64,000 nucleotides of DNA from Micromonospora sp. PLK6-60 (GTDB taxonomy: Bacteria > Actinomycetota > Actinomycetes > Mycobacteriales > Micromonosporaceae): assembly GCF_019890675.1 (NCBI RefSeq), contig NZ_JAIOAA010000002.1:62001-126000 (forward strand). Direction: 5' to 3'. The position numbers and the translations under genes were made by a program. A model generated the notes under the pieces. That model was not told the origin of the DNA. It searched no databases and worked only from the letters and a program-made list of their open reading frames with translations. Position 1 is the first letter of the stretch. The number at the start of each line of letters is the position of its first letter. Of the stretch, positions 7,737 to 16,556 are shown piece by piece.

Positions 7737-7772
7737 ACGAGGGCGCCCACCGTTCGCGGTGGGCGCCCTCGT
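7737..7772 (+). terminator. Terminator of the HU gene
   Basis: Perfect stem ACGAGGGCGCCCACC/GGTGGGCGCCCTCGT around a 6-nt loop, 11 nt after the stop codon. Confidence 0.8.
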
Positions 7773-7863
7773 CGTGCTACGCCCATCGCCGTTGACCGGA
7801 AACCGGGTGCCCGGCACAATCCTCGTGCCGAACACCCCGCCCGGTCACGAGAAGGGGGCGCCG

Positions 7864-10089
7864 GTGCGTCACCCCCGCCACCGCACCACCGTCCTGCTCG
7901 CCCTGGGCGTCGTCATCCTGCTGGACGTACTGCGGGTCTGGCTGCCGTCGATCATCACCATCTTCGGCCGGGCGGCGGAGACCCCGGCGGAACTCCTCGG
8001 CGGCTTCGCCCTCGGCTGGTTCGTCCTCGCCCTCGCCGCCCCCACCCTCGTACGCCGGCTCGGTGCGCGGCCGGTGGGCCTGGTCGCCGCCGTGGTGCTC
8101 GCAGCCGTCCGGCTGGCCCTGACGGCGGCCCCCGGCGGGCGGGCGCAGCTCTGGTTGGCCTGTACGGGGCTGCTCGCCGGCCTGGTGTGGCTCGCCGCGA
8201 GCGCCGCCGTCGTGGACCGGCCGGTCGCCGGACTGGCCCTCGGGCTCGCCGCCGCCGCCGTCGGCCACGCCCTGCTCGCCACCGAGGATCTGGTCTGGCG
8301 AGGTGGCCCGGCGGCCTGGGTGGGCAGCGTTCTGCTGGTGGCAGCGTTCCTGACGGCTGCGGTGTGGACCGCCACCCGGCCGTCCCCGGCCGTCCCCTCC
8401 GGCGGGACCGAGCCGTCCCCGGCCGGCTGCTCCGGTGGGACCGAGCCGGACGGCCTTTCGGGCGGGACAGCTGCACCGGCCGTGGCGGGCCTTCCGGACG
8501 GGACCGAGCCGTCCCCGGCCGGGACCGCGCTGCCGGCCGTGGTGCGAGCCGGTGACGCCGGTTCGACCGCGACGGCGGCCGGCCGGCGGGCCTGGCTGGT
8601 GTTCGGTCCGGCGCTGCTGCTGGCCGGCCAGTTGGCGCTCGCCCCGGCGCTGTGGAACGCCGCCCTGTCCTACCGGCACGGCTCGGCGGACTTCCCCGGG
8701 CTGGCCCGTCCGCCGGCCGGTGTCGTCCCGATCCTGCCGGCGGTGGCGGTCGCGCTGTTCCTGGCCGCCGCGTTCCTCCGGGCACCGCGCTGGCTGGCCC
8801 GTCCGCTCTGGCCGGTCGCGCTGGTCGCCGGCGCGGTGCTCTTCGCGGCCGGCCGGCCCGGGTGGCTGGTAGCCGCGATCCTGCTCGCCGCCGCCGGCCT
8901 GGGTGGCTGCCTCGGCCTCACCGACACCGCCGCACACCGGCCCGCCGGCCCGGCGGCCACTGGCCCGGCTAACCCGGGCCCGGCCGAAACCGGCCCGGCG
9001 AACCCGGGCCCGGCCGAAACCGGCCCGGCCGAAACCGGCCCGGCCGAAACCGGCCCGGCGAACCCGGGCCCGGCGGACACCGGTCCGGCCGACACCGGGC
9101 CGGGTGGCGGCGACCCGGGCCGCGGTCGGGCGGCTGTCCGCGGGATGCTGCTCTTCGCGGTCGCCGCGGTCGGCTACTACGCGGCCTACGACATCGGTTA
9201 TCCGAACGGCTGGGCGCCGGTCGGGCTGGCCGTGCTGGTGGGCGCCGTCGCGGCCACCGGTCCGGCCCCGTCCGTCCCGGTCCTGTCCCGGTCGGCCCGC
9301 TGGGGGACGGCGGCGGTGCTGGTGCTGCTGACCGCCCTGGCGGGCGTGGTGCACCGGCCGGTGGCCGCTCCCGCGACCGCCGCCGCGGCGCCGTCGAGCC
9401 TGCGGGTGGTGGCCTACAACGTACGGATGGGGTTCGGGCTGGACGGACGGCTGGACCTGGACGCGGTGGCGCGTACGGTCAGCGGTGCCCGGCCCGACGT
9501 GGTGCTGCTCAGCGAGGTGGACCGGGGCTGGTTGCTCAACGGCGGCCACGACACCCTCGCCCTGCTGGCCGGCCGGCTGCGACTGCCGTACGTCTTCGCG
9601 CCCGCCGCCGATCCGGTCTGGGGTGACGCGGTGCTGAGCCGGCACCCGGTGCGGTCCGGCCGGACCCGGCCGCTGGCCGCGCACGGCGCGCCCACCGGGG
9701 CGCAGGCGCTCGGTGTCACCCTGGACGTCGGCGGCCGGGACGTCGCCGTCGTCGCCACCCACCTGCAACCGCCGCCCGGCGCCGGCCCGGTGGCCCAGGC
9801 CCGCGAGGTGGCCGACTTCGCCCTCCGGTACGCGGCCGGCCGGCCGCTGGTGCTCGGCGGCGACCTGAACACCGAGCCGGGTGACCCCGCGTTCGCCGAG
9901 TTCACCCGGGTCGGTCTGGTGGACGCCCTGGCCTCGGCCCGGCCGCTGCCGACCAGCCCGGCCGACGACCCGCGTACCCAGATCGACCACGTATTCGTCA
10001 CCGCTGGGCTCGCCCCGGGCGAGGTGGCCGCCCCGCGCAGCGTGGCCAGCGACCACCTGCCGGTCGCGGTGACGCTCAGCCTCCCCTGA
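7864..10089 (+). CDS. Polytopic membrane protein with C-terminal endonuclease/exonuclease/phosphatase domain
   Basis: 741 residues from GTG at 7864, which has AAGGGGG upstream; the longer frame would start inside the HU terminator. The N-terminal ~480 residues contain about ten hydrophobic segments. They are interrupted by a Pro/Ser/Gly loop and by a degenerate repeat of PANPG/PAETG units (DNA 8950-9110), likely an extracytoplasmic or cytoplasmic linker. The C-terminal ~230 residues are an EEP (DNase I-like) domain: LRVVAYNVRMG, DVVLLSEVD, VATHLQP, LGGDLNTEPGD and ASDHLPVAVTL carry the Asn, Glu, His and Asp catalytic and metal residues. The substrate is unknown; related proteins are predicted extracellular nucleases or phospholipid/inositol phosphatases. 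Confidence 0.85.
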   Translation: MRHPRHRTTVLLALGVVILLDVLRVWLPSIITIFGRAAETPAELLGGFALGWFVLALAAPTLVRRLGARPVGLVAAVVLAAVRLALTAAPGGRAQLWLACTGLLAGLVWLAASAAVVDRPVAGLALGLAAAAVGHALLATEDLVWRGGPAAWVGSVLLVAAFLTAAVWTATRPSPAVPSGGTEPSPAGCSGGTEPDGLSGGTAAPAVAGLPDGTEPSPAGTALPAVVRAGDAGSTATAAGRRAWLVFGPALLLAGQLALAPALWNAALSYRHGSADFPGLARPPAGVVPILPAVAVALFLAAAFLRAPRWLARPLWPVALVAGAVLFAAGRPGWLVAAILLAAAGLGGCLGLTDTAAHRPAGPAATGPANPGPAETGPANPGPAETGPAETGPAETGPANPGPADTGPADTGPGGGDPGRGRAAVRGMLLFAVAAVGYYAAYDIGYPNGWAPVGLAVLVGAVAATGPAPSVPVLSRSARWGTAAVLVLLTALAGVVHRPVAAPATAAAAPSSLRVVAYNVRMGFGLDGRLDLDAVARTVSGARPDVVLLSEVDRGWLLNGGHDTLALLAGRLRLPYVFAPAADPVWGDAVLSRHPVRSGRTRPLAAHGAPTGAQALGVTLDVGGRDVAVVATHLQPPPGAGPVAQAREVADFALRYAAGRPLVLGGDLNTEPGDPAFAEFTRVGLVDALASARPLPTSPADDPRTQIDHVFVTAGLAPGEVAAPRSVASDHLPVAVTLSLP
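8950..9110 (+). repeat. In-frame degenerate repeat (PANPG/PAETG units)
   Basis: Alternating 15-18-bp units such as GGCCCGGCCGAAACC and GGCCCGGCGAACCCG within the membrane-EEP gene, encoding Pro-Ala-(Asn/Glu/Asp)-(Pro/Thr)-Gly repeats. All copies keep the frame, so the tract is probably length-variable but tolerated as a linker. Confidence 0.8.
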
Positions 10090-10099
10090 CCGGTCGGCG

Positions 10100-10157
10100 G
10101 GTGTTAACAGGGGGCCCCTGCTCTACCGGAGGCGTTAACAAGGGCACCCTCCTTACA
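10100..10157. repeat. 60-bp intergenic repeat family 1, copy B
   Basis: Reverse-oriented copy of the element at 5184-5243 (on the minus strand it starts CTGTAAGGAGGGTGCCC and ends CCCCTGTTAACACC). It fills the gap between two convergent genes, and its GTAAGG end supplies the TAA stop codon (10153-10155) of the mutT1 gene. Confidence 0.8.
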
Positions 10158-11028
10158 GGCGGTCGGCGGCGAGGAGGCGGTCGCCGGTGAAGGCGAGCAG
10201 CCAGCCGCCGCCCTTCGGGGTGGTGAAGTCGCCGGGCCGGCCGGTGAGGTGCTCCAGCAGGCCCGGGATCACCTTGCCCTGGCTGCACACCGCGACCGGG
10301 TCGCCGGCCACGGCGAGGTCGGTCAGCCGGGCCGCCGCGGCGAGCGCGCACTCGTCGGTCTGCTGGCCGGGCCGCGGCTCGTCCAGGTCGCCGCAGACCT
10401 CGATGGGCAGGTCCAGCAGCGCGGCGGCCGGGTCGAGGGTCTGCACGCAGCGCCGCGCCGAGGCGGCGAGCAGGCGTACCGGGCGGACCACGGCGACCAG
10501 GCCGGCCAGGGCCTGCGCCTGGGCCCAGCCCGGCCCGTCCAGCGGCCGGCCGTGGTCGGGGCCGGTCCAGGTGCCCCGCTTGCCGGCGTGCGCGTGCCGC
10601 ACCAGCACCATCGTCGCGGTGACCGGCGGCAGCGCCGCGAACGCGGCGAGCACCTCGGCGTCGTGCGGATAGCTGACCAGCCGGGCCGCGTCGTCGACGG
10701 GCAGCCAGCGGACCTCGTCGACCTCGGTGTCCGGCTGGAAGCCGCCCGCCGCGACCGCCCGCATCGACCAGTGGTCGACCACTTTGGGGCGTCCCTCGCT
10801 GCGGTAGTGCGCGGCGGGGAGGCGGACCTGCGGCACCGCCCGGACGTCGGTCTCCTCGGCGACCTCGCGGACCGCGGCGAGCAGCGGGTGCTCGCCGCGG
10901 TCCAGCTTGCCCTTCGGCAGCGACCAGTCGCCGTAGCGGGGACGGTGGATCAGGCAGACCTCGACCGCCGGGCCGGCCGGCCGCCAGACCACTCCGCCGG
11001 CCGCCCGGATCCCGGTCACGGCAGCCAT
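10153..11028 (-). CDS. mutT1: NUDIX hydrolase fused to histidine phosphatase (MutT1-type)
   Basis: 291 residues. The N-terminal NUDIX domain has a Nudix box GKLDRGEHPLLAAVREVAEETD (~38-59). The C-terminal phosphoglycerate-mutase-like domain has the RHAHAGKR motif (~145-152) and further active-site regions SSARRCVQTLDP-like and CSQGKVI. This two-domain layout is that of mycobacterial MutT1, which hydrolyses 8-oxo-(d)GTP/GDP and diadenosine polyphosphates. The ATG at 11028 overlaps the stop of the upstream CYTH-CHAD gene by 13 nt, so translation is probably coupled. It is the last gene of the polyphosphate group ppk, CYTH-CHAD, mutT1. Its stop codon lies inside a repeat. Confidence 0.92.
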   Translation of the reverse strand: MAAVTGIRAAGGVVWRPAGPAVEVCLIHRPRYGDWSLPKGKLDRGEHPLLAAVREVAEETDVRAVPQVRLPAAHYRSEGRPKVVDHWSMRAVAAGGFQPDTEVDEVRWLPVDDAARLVSYPHDAEVLAAFAALPPVTATMVLVRHAHAGKRGTWTGPDHGRPLDGPGWAQAQALAGLVAVVRPVRLLAASARRCVQTLDPAAALLDLPIEVCGDLDEPRPGQQTDECALAAAARLTDLAVAGDPVAVCSQGKVIPGLLEHLTGRPGDFTTPKGGGWLLAFTGDRLLAADRL

Positions 11029-12545
11029 CGCGTCCGGCGCCGCCGGCTGGCCCGCCGCCAGGCGGCCGGGAACTCGGCGCGGGCGCGGCGCACGGACTGG
11101 CGTTCCCGTTCCAGCAGCCGGCCCGCCGCCACCGCCAGCCGGTGGTCGTCCGGGCGCTGCCCGGCCAGCGCCACCCAGGTCCGGCCGGCGACCGCGGCGT
11201 CCTGGTGCTCGCCGAGCAGGTCCTGGATCCGGGCCAGCGCCCTGGCCAGCTTGCGGGCGTCCCGGCCGACCACCGGGGTCGCCGCGCCGGCGGCGTACCG
11301 GGCCTGCTTGGCCCGCTTGCGGACGGCGTGCCAGCGCTCGTCCGGCCCGAGCGGTTCCAGCGCCGCCGCCCCGCCGTCGGCCGCCCCGCCGGCCAGCTTG
11401 CGCCACGGCCGGGCGACCAGCCGGGGCAGCACCCGGCGCGCCGGCCGGTCCGCCTTCGGGGTCAGCCGGGGCGCCCGGGCGGCCAGCACCAGCGCGTCGA
11501 CCAGCGCCAGGTAGCGCGGGGAGCGCAGCGCCTCGTCCACGGCGGCCAGCGCCGCCTCCTGCCGGCCGGCGAGGGCCGCGTCCAGCCGGTCCACCGCCGC
11601 CGGGTCCACCGGGCAGGTCGGGTCGGCCGCGGCGGTGCGCCGCAGCCGGTCCCGCAGCACCTCCACGTCCCGGGCCGCGCCGAGCACCTCACCCAGCCAC
11701 TTCAGCTCGGCCCGCAGCGGGCGGGCCCAGCCGGGCCGCAGCAGCGGGCGGAACGTGCGCAGGTCGCTGCGCAGCCGCCGGCAGCCGACCCGCATCTGGT
11801 GTACGGCGGTGTCGTCGTCGCCGACCGGGGCGCGCAGCCGCACCAGCGGATCGTGCGCGAGCAGCCGGGCCACGTCGTCGCGGATCGCCTCGGTCACCAC
11901 CGCACCGGCGGTCGGCTTCGCCGGCAGCCCGCCCGGTGGCACCAGGTCCGGCTCGCCCAGGGCGGCCCCGCCGAGCGCCCGTATGTGCTTCGGCACGAAC
12001 TCCCCGCCCCGGGCACCGGCACCGGTGAGCACCGTGCCGATCCGGTCCAGCAGCGCCCGGTCGCCGCCCTTGCGCTCCACCTCCAGCTCGCGGAACGCGT
12101 CGGTGGTCCGCCCGGCCGGGTCGCGCACGGTCACCCGGTCGTCGACCAGTTCGGCGAGCACCCGGCCGTCGCCGTCGCGCACCTCGTACGCGTGCCGCTC
12201 GGTGCGTACCGTGACGACCGGGGCCAGCGGGGCGCCGCGGGCGAAGACGGTGACCAGCTCGGCCAGCTCGGCCGGCGGGTCACCGGCCGGGCCGGGCCGG
12301 GAGATCTCGTGCCGCAGCCCGGGGGAGTCCGTCGGCAGCTTCACCGTCCAGGGCGGCTCGTCGCCGGCGCGGTGGCGCAGCGAGACGCCCGAGCGGGCCA
12401 GCCGCAGGTCGGCGGTGTCCCGGTAGCCGGCCACCAGGGTCACCGGGTCGGCGGCCACCACCGTGCCACCGGCGGGCGCGACGCCGGACAGGTCGGGCAG
12501 GACGAAATCGTCCGGCACCGCGTACTTGCGTTCCTCCTCGACCAT
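11016..12545 (-). CDS. CYTH-CHAD domain protein (polyphosphate-associated)
   Basis: 509 residues. An N-terminal CYTH (triphosphate tunnel) domain shows the EERKYAVPDDF start (residues ~3-13, the ExExK-like signature) and alternating basic/acidic strands (SLRHRAGDEPPWTVKLP, ELEVERKGGD). A C-terminal CHAD domain (~220-500) shows TAVHQMRVGCRRLRSDLRTF and KWLGEVLGAARDVEVLRDRL with the conserved His/Arg/Lys of CHAD helices. CHAD domains bind inorganic polyphosphate; CYTH domains act on triphosphates or polyphosphate. The gene lies 13 nt after ppk and overlaps mutT1, consistent with polyphosphate metabolism. GGGAGGACGGG precedes its ATG. Confidence 0.92.
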   Translation of the reverse strand: MVEEERKYAVPDDFVLPDLSGVAPAGGTVVAADPVTLVAGYRDTADLRLARSGVSLRHRAGDEPPWTVKLPTDSPGLRHEISRPGPAGDPPAELAELVTVFARGAPLAPVVTVRTERHAYEVRDGDGRVLAELVDDRVTVRDPAGRTTDAFRELEVERKGGDRALLDRIGTVLTGAGARGGEFVPKHIRALGGAALGEPDLVPPGGLPAKPTAGAVVTEAIRDDVARLLAHDPLVRLRAPVGDDDTAVHQMRVGCRRLRSDLRTFRPLLRPGWARPLRAELKWLGEVLGAARDVEVLRDRLRRTAAADPTCPVDPAAVDRLDAALAGRQEAALAAVDEALRSPRYLALVDALVLAARAPRLTPKADRPARRVLPRLVARPWRKLAGGAADGGAAALEPLGPDERWHAVRKRAKQARYAAGAATPVVGRDARKLARALARIQDLLGEHQDAAVAGRTWVALAGQRPDDHRLAVAAGRLLERERQSVRRARAEFPAAWRRASRRRRTRWLP

Positions 12546-12558
12546 CCCGTCCTCCCGC

Positions 12559-14787
12559 TCAGCCGGCCGTGCCGCCGACGCGGCGCAGCAGCGTCTCCTG
12601 GAGGTGCACCAGCGGGGCGTCCTCGGTGCCCGTCCGCCGGGTCCACGTGCCGTCGCCGGCCAGTTCGAAGGCGTCCACCTCCGGGCCCATCGCGCAGCTG
12701 AGCACGCGGTCCAGCTCGGCCCGGGCGACCGGGTCGCTGACCTGCACCAGCGCCTCCACCCGCCGGTCGAGGTTGCGGTGCATCAGGTCGGCGGAGCCCA
12801 TCCAGAACTCCGCCTCGCCGTTGTTGCCGAACCGGAAGACCCGGGAGTGCTCCAGGAACCGGCCGAGGATCGAACGCACCCGGATGTTCTCCGACAGGCC
12901 GGGCACCCCGGGGCGCAGCGTGCACATGCCCCGGATCAGCAGGTCGACGTGGACACCGGCCCGGGACGCCCGGTAGAGCGCGTCGGTGATCTCCTCGTCG
13001 ACCAGCGCGTTCACCTTGAACTGCACCAGCCCCGGCATGCCGAGCCGGACGTGCTCGATCTCCCGTTCGATCCGTTCGATCAGGCCGCTGCGGATGCCCT
13101 GCGGCGCCACCAGCAGCCGCCGGTACGCGGTCTGCCGGCTGTAGCCGGTGAGCACGTTGAACAGGTCGGTCAGGTCGGCGCCGATCTCCGGGTCGGCGGT
13201 GAGCATGCCGAAGTCCTCATAGAGCCGGGCGGTCTTCGGGTGGTAGTTGCCGGTGCCGATGTGGCAGTAGCGCCGGATCTGGTTGCCCTCCTGGCGGACC
13301 ACCAGGGCGGTCTTGCAGTGCGTCTTGAGCCCCACCAGGCCGTAGACCACGTGGCAGCCGGCGCGTTCCAGGGTGCGCGCCCAGCCGATGTTGGCCACCT
13401 CGTCGAAGCGGGCCTTCAGCTCCACCAGCACCACCACCTGCTTGCCGGCGGCGGCCGCGTCGACGAGCGCGTCGACGATCGGGGAGTCGCCGCTGGTGCG
13501 GTACAGGGTCTGCTTGATGGCCAGCACGTTCGGGTCGGCCGCGGCCTGCTCGATGAAGCGCTGCACGCTGGTGGCGAACGAGTGGTACGGGTGGTGCACC
13601 AGCACGTCGCCGTCGCGCAGGGTGGCGAAGACGCTGCGTGGCACCTCGCCCTCGGTGAGCCGGGGGTGGGTGGCCGGCACGAACGGCTTGTCCTTCAGCT
13701 CCGGGCGGTCCGCCGCGCCGTACACCTGCCAGAGCGCGGAGAGGTCGAGCAGGCCGCGCACCCGCAGCACGTCGTGCGCGTCCATGTCCAGCTCGCGGAC
13801 CAGCAGCTCCAGCATGTGGTCGGAGATGGAGGCGGCCACCTCCAGCCGCACCGGCGGGCCGAACCGGCGCCGGGCCAGCTCCCGCTCCAGGGCCTGGAGC
13901 AGGTCCTCGTCCCGGTCCTCGTCGACCTCCACCTCCGCGTTGCGGGTGACCCGGAACAGGTGGCACTCCACCACCCGCATCCCGGAGAAGAGCTGCCCGA
14001 GGTGTACGGAGATCAGCTCCTCCACCGGCAGGAACCGGACTCCCGGGCGGTCCTGGTCCACCCGGACGAAGCGGGGCACGTTGTTGGGCACCTTGACCCG
14101 GGCGAACAGCTCCGCCCCGCCGTCCGGGTCACGGACCGCCACCGCCAGGTTCAGCGACCGCCCCGAGATGTACGGGAACGGGTGCGCCGGGTCGACGGCG
14201 AGCGGGGTGAGCACCGGGAAGATGTGCCCGCGGAACCAGGTGCGCAGCCGCTCCCGCTCCGGGTTCTCCAGGTCGGCCCAGCGCACGATCTGCACGCCCT
14301 CGGCGGCCAGCTTGGGCTGCACGTCGTCGACGAAGCAGGCGGCGTGCCGGGCGACCAGGTCGGCGGCCCGCTCGCCGATCCGTTCGAGCTGGGTGCGCAG
14401 CGGCATCCGGTCGCCGCCGCGGACCGGCAGGCCGGCCTGGAGGCGACGCTTGAGCCCGGCGACCCGGACCATGTAGAACTCGTCGAGGTTGCTGGCGAAG
14501 ATGGCCAGGAACTTCGCCCGCTCCAGCAGCGGGGTGCCCGGGTCCTCGGCCAGTGCCAGCACCCGGGCGTTGAAGTCGAGCCAGGACAGCTCCCGGTTGA
14601 GGAAGCGGTCCTCCGGCAGCGGGTCGGTCGCCGGCGGCTCGTCGCCGGTGGGGGTGCCCGCGTCCAGCACCTCCTCCAGGCCGGCGGAGTCGGCCGCGCG
14701 GCTGCGGGCGCCGTTGCGCGGCTCGGCGGCGGGCGGATCGTCGGTGGCGGACGGCTGGCCGGCGGGGTGCTTGCGAGGGGTGCTCAC
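12559..14787 (-). CDS. ppk: Polyphosphate kinase 1
   Basis: 742 residues, normal for PPK1. A variable N-terminal ~60 residues precede the N domain ([21 protein letters not shown]), the head domain ([15 protein letters not shown] region) and two phospholipase-D-like catalytic domains with [19 protein letters not shown] (phospho-acceptor His region) and [41 protein letters not shown]. It makes polyphosphate from ATP, reversibly. The GTG start lies 6 nt after a -10-like GATTAT. A PHO-box-like direct repeat lies just upstream, so phosphate starvation through PhoP is the likely control. Confidence 0.97.
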   Translation of the reverse strand: MSTPRKHPAGQPSATDDPPAAEPRNGARSRAADSAGLEEVLDAGTPTGDEPPATDPLPEDRFLNRELSWLDFNARVLALAEDPGTPLLERAKFLAIFASNLDEFYMVRVAGLKRRLQAGLPVRGGDRMPLRTQLERIGERAADLVARHAACFVDDVQPKLAAEGVQIVRWADLENPERERLRTWFRGHIFPVLTPLAVDPAHPFPYISGRSLNLAVAVRDPDGGAELFARVKVPNNVPRFVRVDQDRPGVRFLPVEELISVHLGQLFSGMRVVECHLFRVTRNAEVEVDEDRDEDLLQALERELARRRFGPPVRLEVAASISDHMLELLVRELDMDAHDVLRVRGLLDLSALWQVYGAADRPELKDKPFVPATHPRLTEGEVPRSVFATLRDGDVLVHHPYHSFATSVQRFIEQAAADPNVLAIKQTLYRTSGDSPIVDALVDAAAAGKQVVVLVELKARFDEVANIGWARTLERAGCHVVYGLVGLKTHCKTALVVRQEGNQIRRYCHIGTGNYHPKTARLYEDFGMLTADPEIGADLTDLFNVLTGYSRQTAYRRLLVAPQGIRSGLIERIEREIEHVRLGMPGLVQFKVNALVDEEITDALYRASRAGVHVDLLIRGMCTLRPGVPGLSENIRVRSILGRFLEHSRVFRFGNNGEAEFWMGSADLMHRNLDRRVEALVQVSDPVARAELDRVLSCAMGPEVDAFELAGDGTWTRRTGTEDAPLVHLQETLLRRVGGTAG

Positions 14788-14793
14788 CCGCCC

Positions 14794-14799
14794 ATAATC
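14794..14799 (-). promoter_or_regulatory. Probable -10 box (GATTAT) of ppk
   Basis: On the minus strand GATTAT is followed by GGGCGG and then the GTG of ppk, the spacing of a leaderless promoter. Confidence 0.45.
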
Positions 14800-14809
14800 A
14801 CCCGATCCG

Positions 14810-14827
14810 GGTTAACGCAAAATGAAC
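14810..14827 (-). promoter_or_regulatory. Candidate PHO box (PhoP operator) upstream of ppk
   Basis: Minus strand GTTCATT-TTGC-GTTAACC: two 7-bp units on an 11-nt period, matching the actinobacterial PHO-box unit GTTCACC at 5/7 and 6/7 positions. It occupies the -35 region of the ppk promoter. ppk is a known PhoP target in Streptomyces. Confidence 0.55.
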
Positions 14828-14837
14828 TTGGCCCGGA

Positions 14838-15035
14838 TCATGCCATCGTCGGCAACGTCACCCGGGTCACCGCGCCCTGTTCGTCGGTCTCCACCCGGAC
14901 CCGCTGGCCGAGCCGGAGCAGCCGCAGCCCGGAGGCGTCGAACGCCCGGGTGGGGAAGGGCAGCTCCGTGCCGTCGTCGAGGAGCAGCAGGCCGCTGCGG
15001 GTCTGCGCGTCATAGCTGGCCACCGTGCCCTGCAT
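14838..15035 (-). CDS. Cold-shock-domain-like small protein
   Basis: 65 residues from ATG at 15035. The sequence MQGTVASYDAQTRSGLLLLDDG followed by PFPTRAFDASGLRLLRLGQRV and a short tail follows the five-strand pattern of cold-shock OB folds, but the RNP1/RNP2 aromatics (KGFGFI, VFVHF) are replaced, so nucleic-acid binding through them is doubtful. The ATG is favoured over the GTG at 15050 because a -10-like TACGGT lies exactly 6 nt before it (leaderless). Between fbiD and ppk, same strand. Confidence 0.7.
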   Translation of the reverse strand: MQGTVASYDAQTRSGLLLLDDGTELPFPTRAFDASGLRLLRLGQRVRVETDEQGAVTRVTLPTMA

Positions 15036-15041
15036 GCCAGC

Positions 15042-15047
15042 ACCGTA
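15042..15047 (-). promoter_or_regulatory. Probable -10 box (TACGGT), leaderless promoter
   Basis: TACGGT on the minus strand, 6 nt before the ATG of the cold-shock-like gene. Confidence 0.45.
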
Positions 15048-15058
15048 CACCGGTGGGG

Positions 15059-15697
15059 TCAGCCGGCCCGCGCCGTGGCGACCAGCGCGGCGCTGGCCGG
15101 GCCCAGCCCGATCCGGGCCGCCGTGGCCAGGTCGGCGGCGGTGTCCACGTCCCGGCGCAGCGACGGCCCGGCGCCGGCCAGCGGCAGCGCCCCGCTGGCC
15201 GCGTGCGCCGCCGCCGAGCCGCCCCCGAAGCGCGGATCCAGGGGTACGCCCCGCGGCGCGGCCAGCAGCACCGTGCCGGTGCCCGGGGCGTCGGCGACGA
15301 AGCGGCGTACCCCCGGCGGTCCGGCCTGTGCGGCGGCCAGCGCCTGCGCCAGCTCGGCCGGGCGCAGCGCCGGCAGGTCCGCCGTGATCCCGGCCACCCC
15401 GGTGCCGTCGCCGGCCGCCGCCGCGCCGTGCCGGAACGCGGCGTTCAGGCCGGCGTCCGGCAGGTCCGGCACCACCCGGGCCCCGAGTTCGGCCAGCTCC
15501 GCCCCGGCCCGGGGATCCGCGGTGACCACCAGCACCGCGGTGACCAGCGGGCAGGCGCGCACCGCGCGGACCGTGTCGGCCGCCAGCGCCAGCGCCAGCG
15601 CGTCGTGCGGTACGCCGGGCAGGGCCCCCCGCAGTCGGCTCTTCGCCGCGTCGAGGCGCTTCACCGGCACCACCACGGTCCAGGTCGGCTGAGACAC
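15059..15697 (-). CDS. fbiD: Phosphoenolpyruvate/2-phospholactate guanylyltransferase (F420 biosynthesis)
   Basis: 212 residues, the length of CofC/FbiD. The nucleotidyltransferase signature VVPVKRLDAAKSRLRGALP is at residues ~9-27; VTADPRAG, ITADLPALRPAEL (the metal-binding DLP motif) and FGGGSAAAHAASGA also fit. In actinobacteria the enzyme joins GTP and phosphoenolpyruvate to make the side-chain precursor of coenzyme F420. Position next to ppk matches Rv2983 in mycobacteria. The GTG start has a -10-like CAGGAT 8 nt upstream, suggesting a leaderless transcript. Confidence 0.92.
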   Translation of the reverse strand: MSQPTWTVVVPVKRLDAAKSRLRGALPGVPHDALALALAADTVRAVRACPLVTAVLVVTADPRAGAELAELGARVVPDLPDAGLNAAFRHGAAAAGDGTGVAGITADLPALRPAELAQALAAAQAGPPGVRRFVADAPGTGTVLLAAPRGVPLDPRFGGGSAAAHAASGALPLAGAGPSLRRDVDTAADLATAARIGLGPASAALVATARAG

Positions 15698-15815
15698 GGC
15701 ATCACATCCTGCCAGCAGGCGAAGGTACCCTCACTGGCCGTACCCGGGGCGAGCAGGCATGATTTCCCAGCGGACCGCGGCACGGGTGCGGACGCGTGGG
15801 CGACGAGGAGGCAGG

Positions 15816-16556
15816 GTGGCACGGCGCAGCCTGGGATTCTGGCGACGGTTCGCCGTGGTGCTGGTCAAGCCCGTGATGACCGTCTGGACCCGGCGCACCT
15901 GGCGCGGGATGGAACAGCTGCGCGACACCCCCGGCGGGATCATCATCGTGCCCAACCACCTCTCGCACGCCGACCCGCTGGTCTCCGCCCACTTCGTCTA
16001 CGACTCCGGACGCTGGCCGCAGTTCCTCGGCAAGGCCAGCGTCTTCCGGGTGCCGGTGATCGGCTGGATCCTGCACCGGTGCAAGCAGATCCCGGTCGAG
16101 CGGGGCACCGTCGACGCCGTCAAGTCGCTGGACAAGCTGGTCGCCGCCCTGGCCGAGGGGGGTGCGGTGGTGATCTACCCGGAGGGCACCACCACCCGGC
16201 ATCCCGACCTGTGGCCGATGAAGGGCAAGACCGGGGCGGCCCGGCTCGCGCTGGCCACCGGCGCGCCGGTGATCCCGGTGGCCATGTGGGGGCCGGAGAA
16301 GATCTTCGACCCGCGTACCAGCCGGTTGAGCCTGCGGCCGCGGATCCCGGTCACCGTGGTGGCCGGCCCGCCGGTCGACCTGAGCCGGTGGGCCGGGGCG
16401 ACCCCGAGCCGGGCCACCCTGGACGAGATGACCGAGGCGATCATGCTGCGGCTGCGGGACATGCTCGCCGAGATCCGGGGCGGCACACCCCCACCCCTGT
16501 GGGAACGCCCGAGCCGGAACCGACCCAGTGACCAACGCCCGGAGGCGGCAGCGTGA
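15816..16556 (+). CDS. plsC: 1-acyl-sn-glycerol-3-phosphate acyltransferase
   Basis: 246 residues from GTG at 15816, chosen because GAGGAGG lies just upstream; an in-frame ATG at 15759 would add 19 basic residues. The acyltransferase blocks are clear: NHLSHADPL (HX4D, His and Asp catalytic), [27 protein letters not shown] (block III) and VIPVAMWG (block IV). It acylates lysophosphatidic acid to phosphatidic acid at the membrane. Its stop overlaps the GTG of gpsA by 4 nt (GTGA), so the two steps of phosphatidate synthesis are co-transcribed and likely translationally coupled. Confidence 0.93.
   Translation: MARRSLGFWRRFAVVLVKPVMTVWTRRTWRGMEQLRDTPGGIIIVPNHLSHADPLVSAHFVYDSGRWPQFLGKASVFRVPVIGWILHRCKQIPVERGTVDAVKSLDKLVAALAEGGAVVIYPEGTTTRHPDLWPMKGKTGAARLALATGAPVIPVAMWGPEKIFDPRTSRLSLRPRIPVTVVAGPPVDLSRWAGATPSRATLDEMTEAIMLRLRDMLAEIRGGTPPPLWERPSRNRPSDQRPEAAA

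Noticed and set aside
11142..12701. Long plus-strand open frames opposite the CYTH-CHAD and ppk genes (up to 850 codons)
   Set aside because: They are antisense shadows of high-GC genes: low-complexity Gly/Arg/His-rich translations, no domains, and the opposite strand carries clear families.
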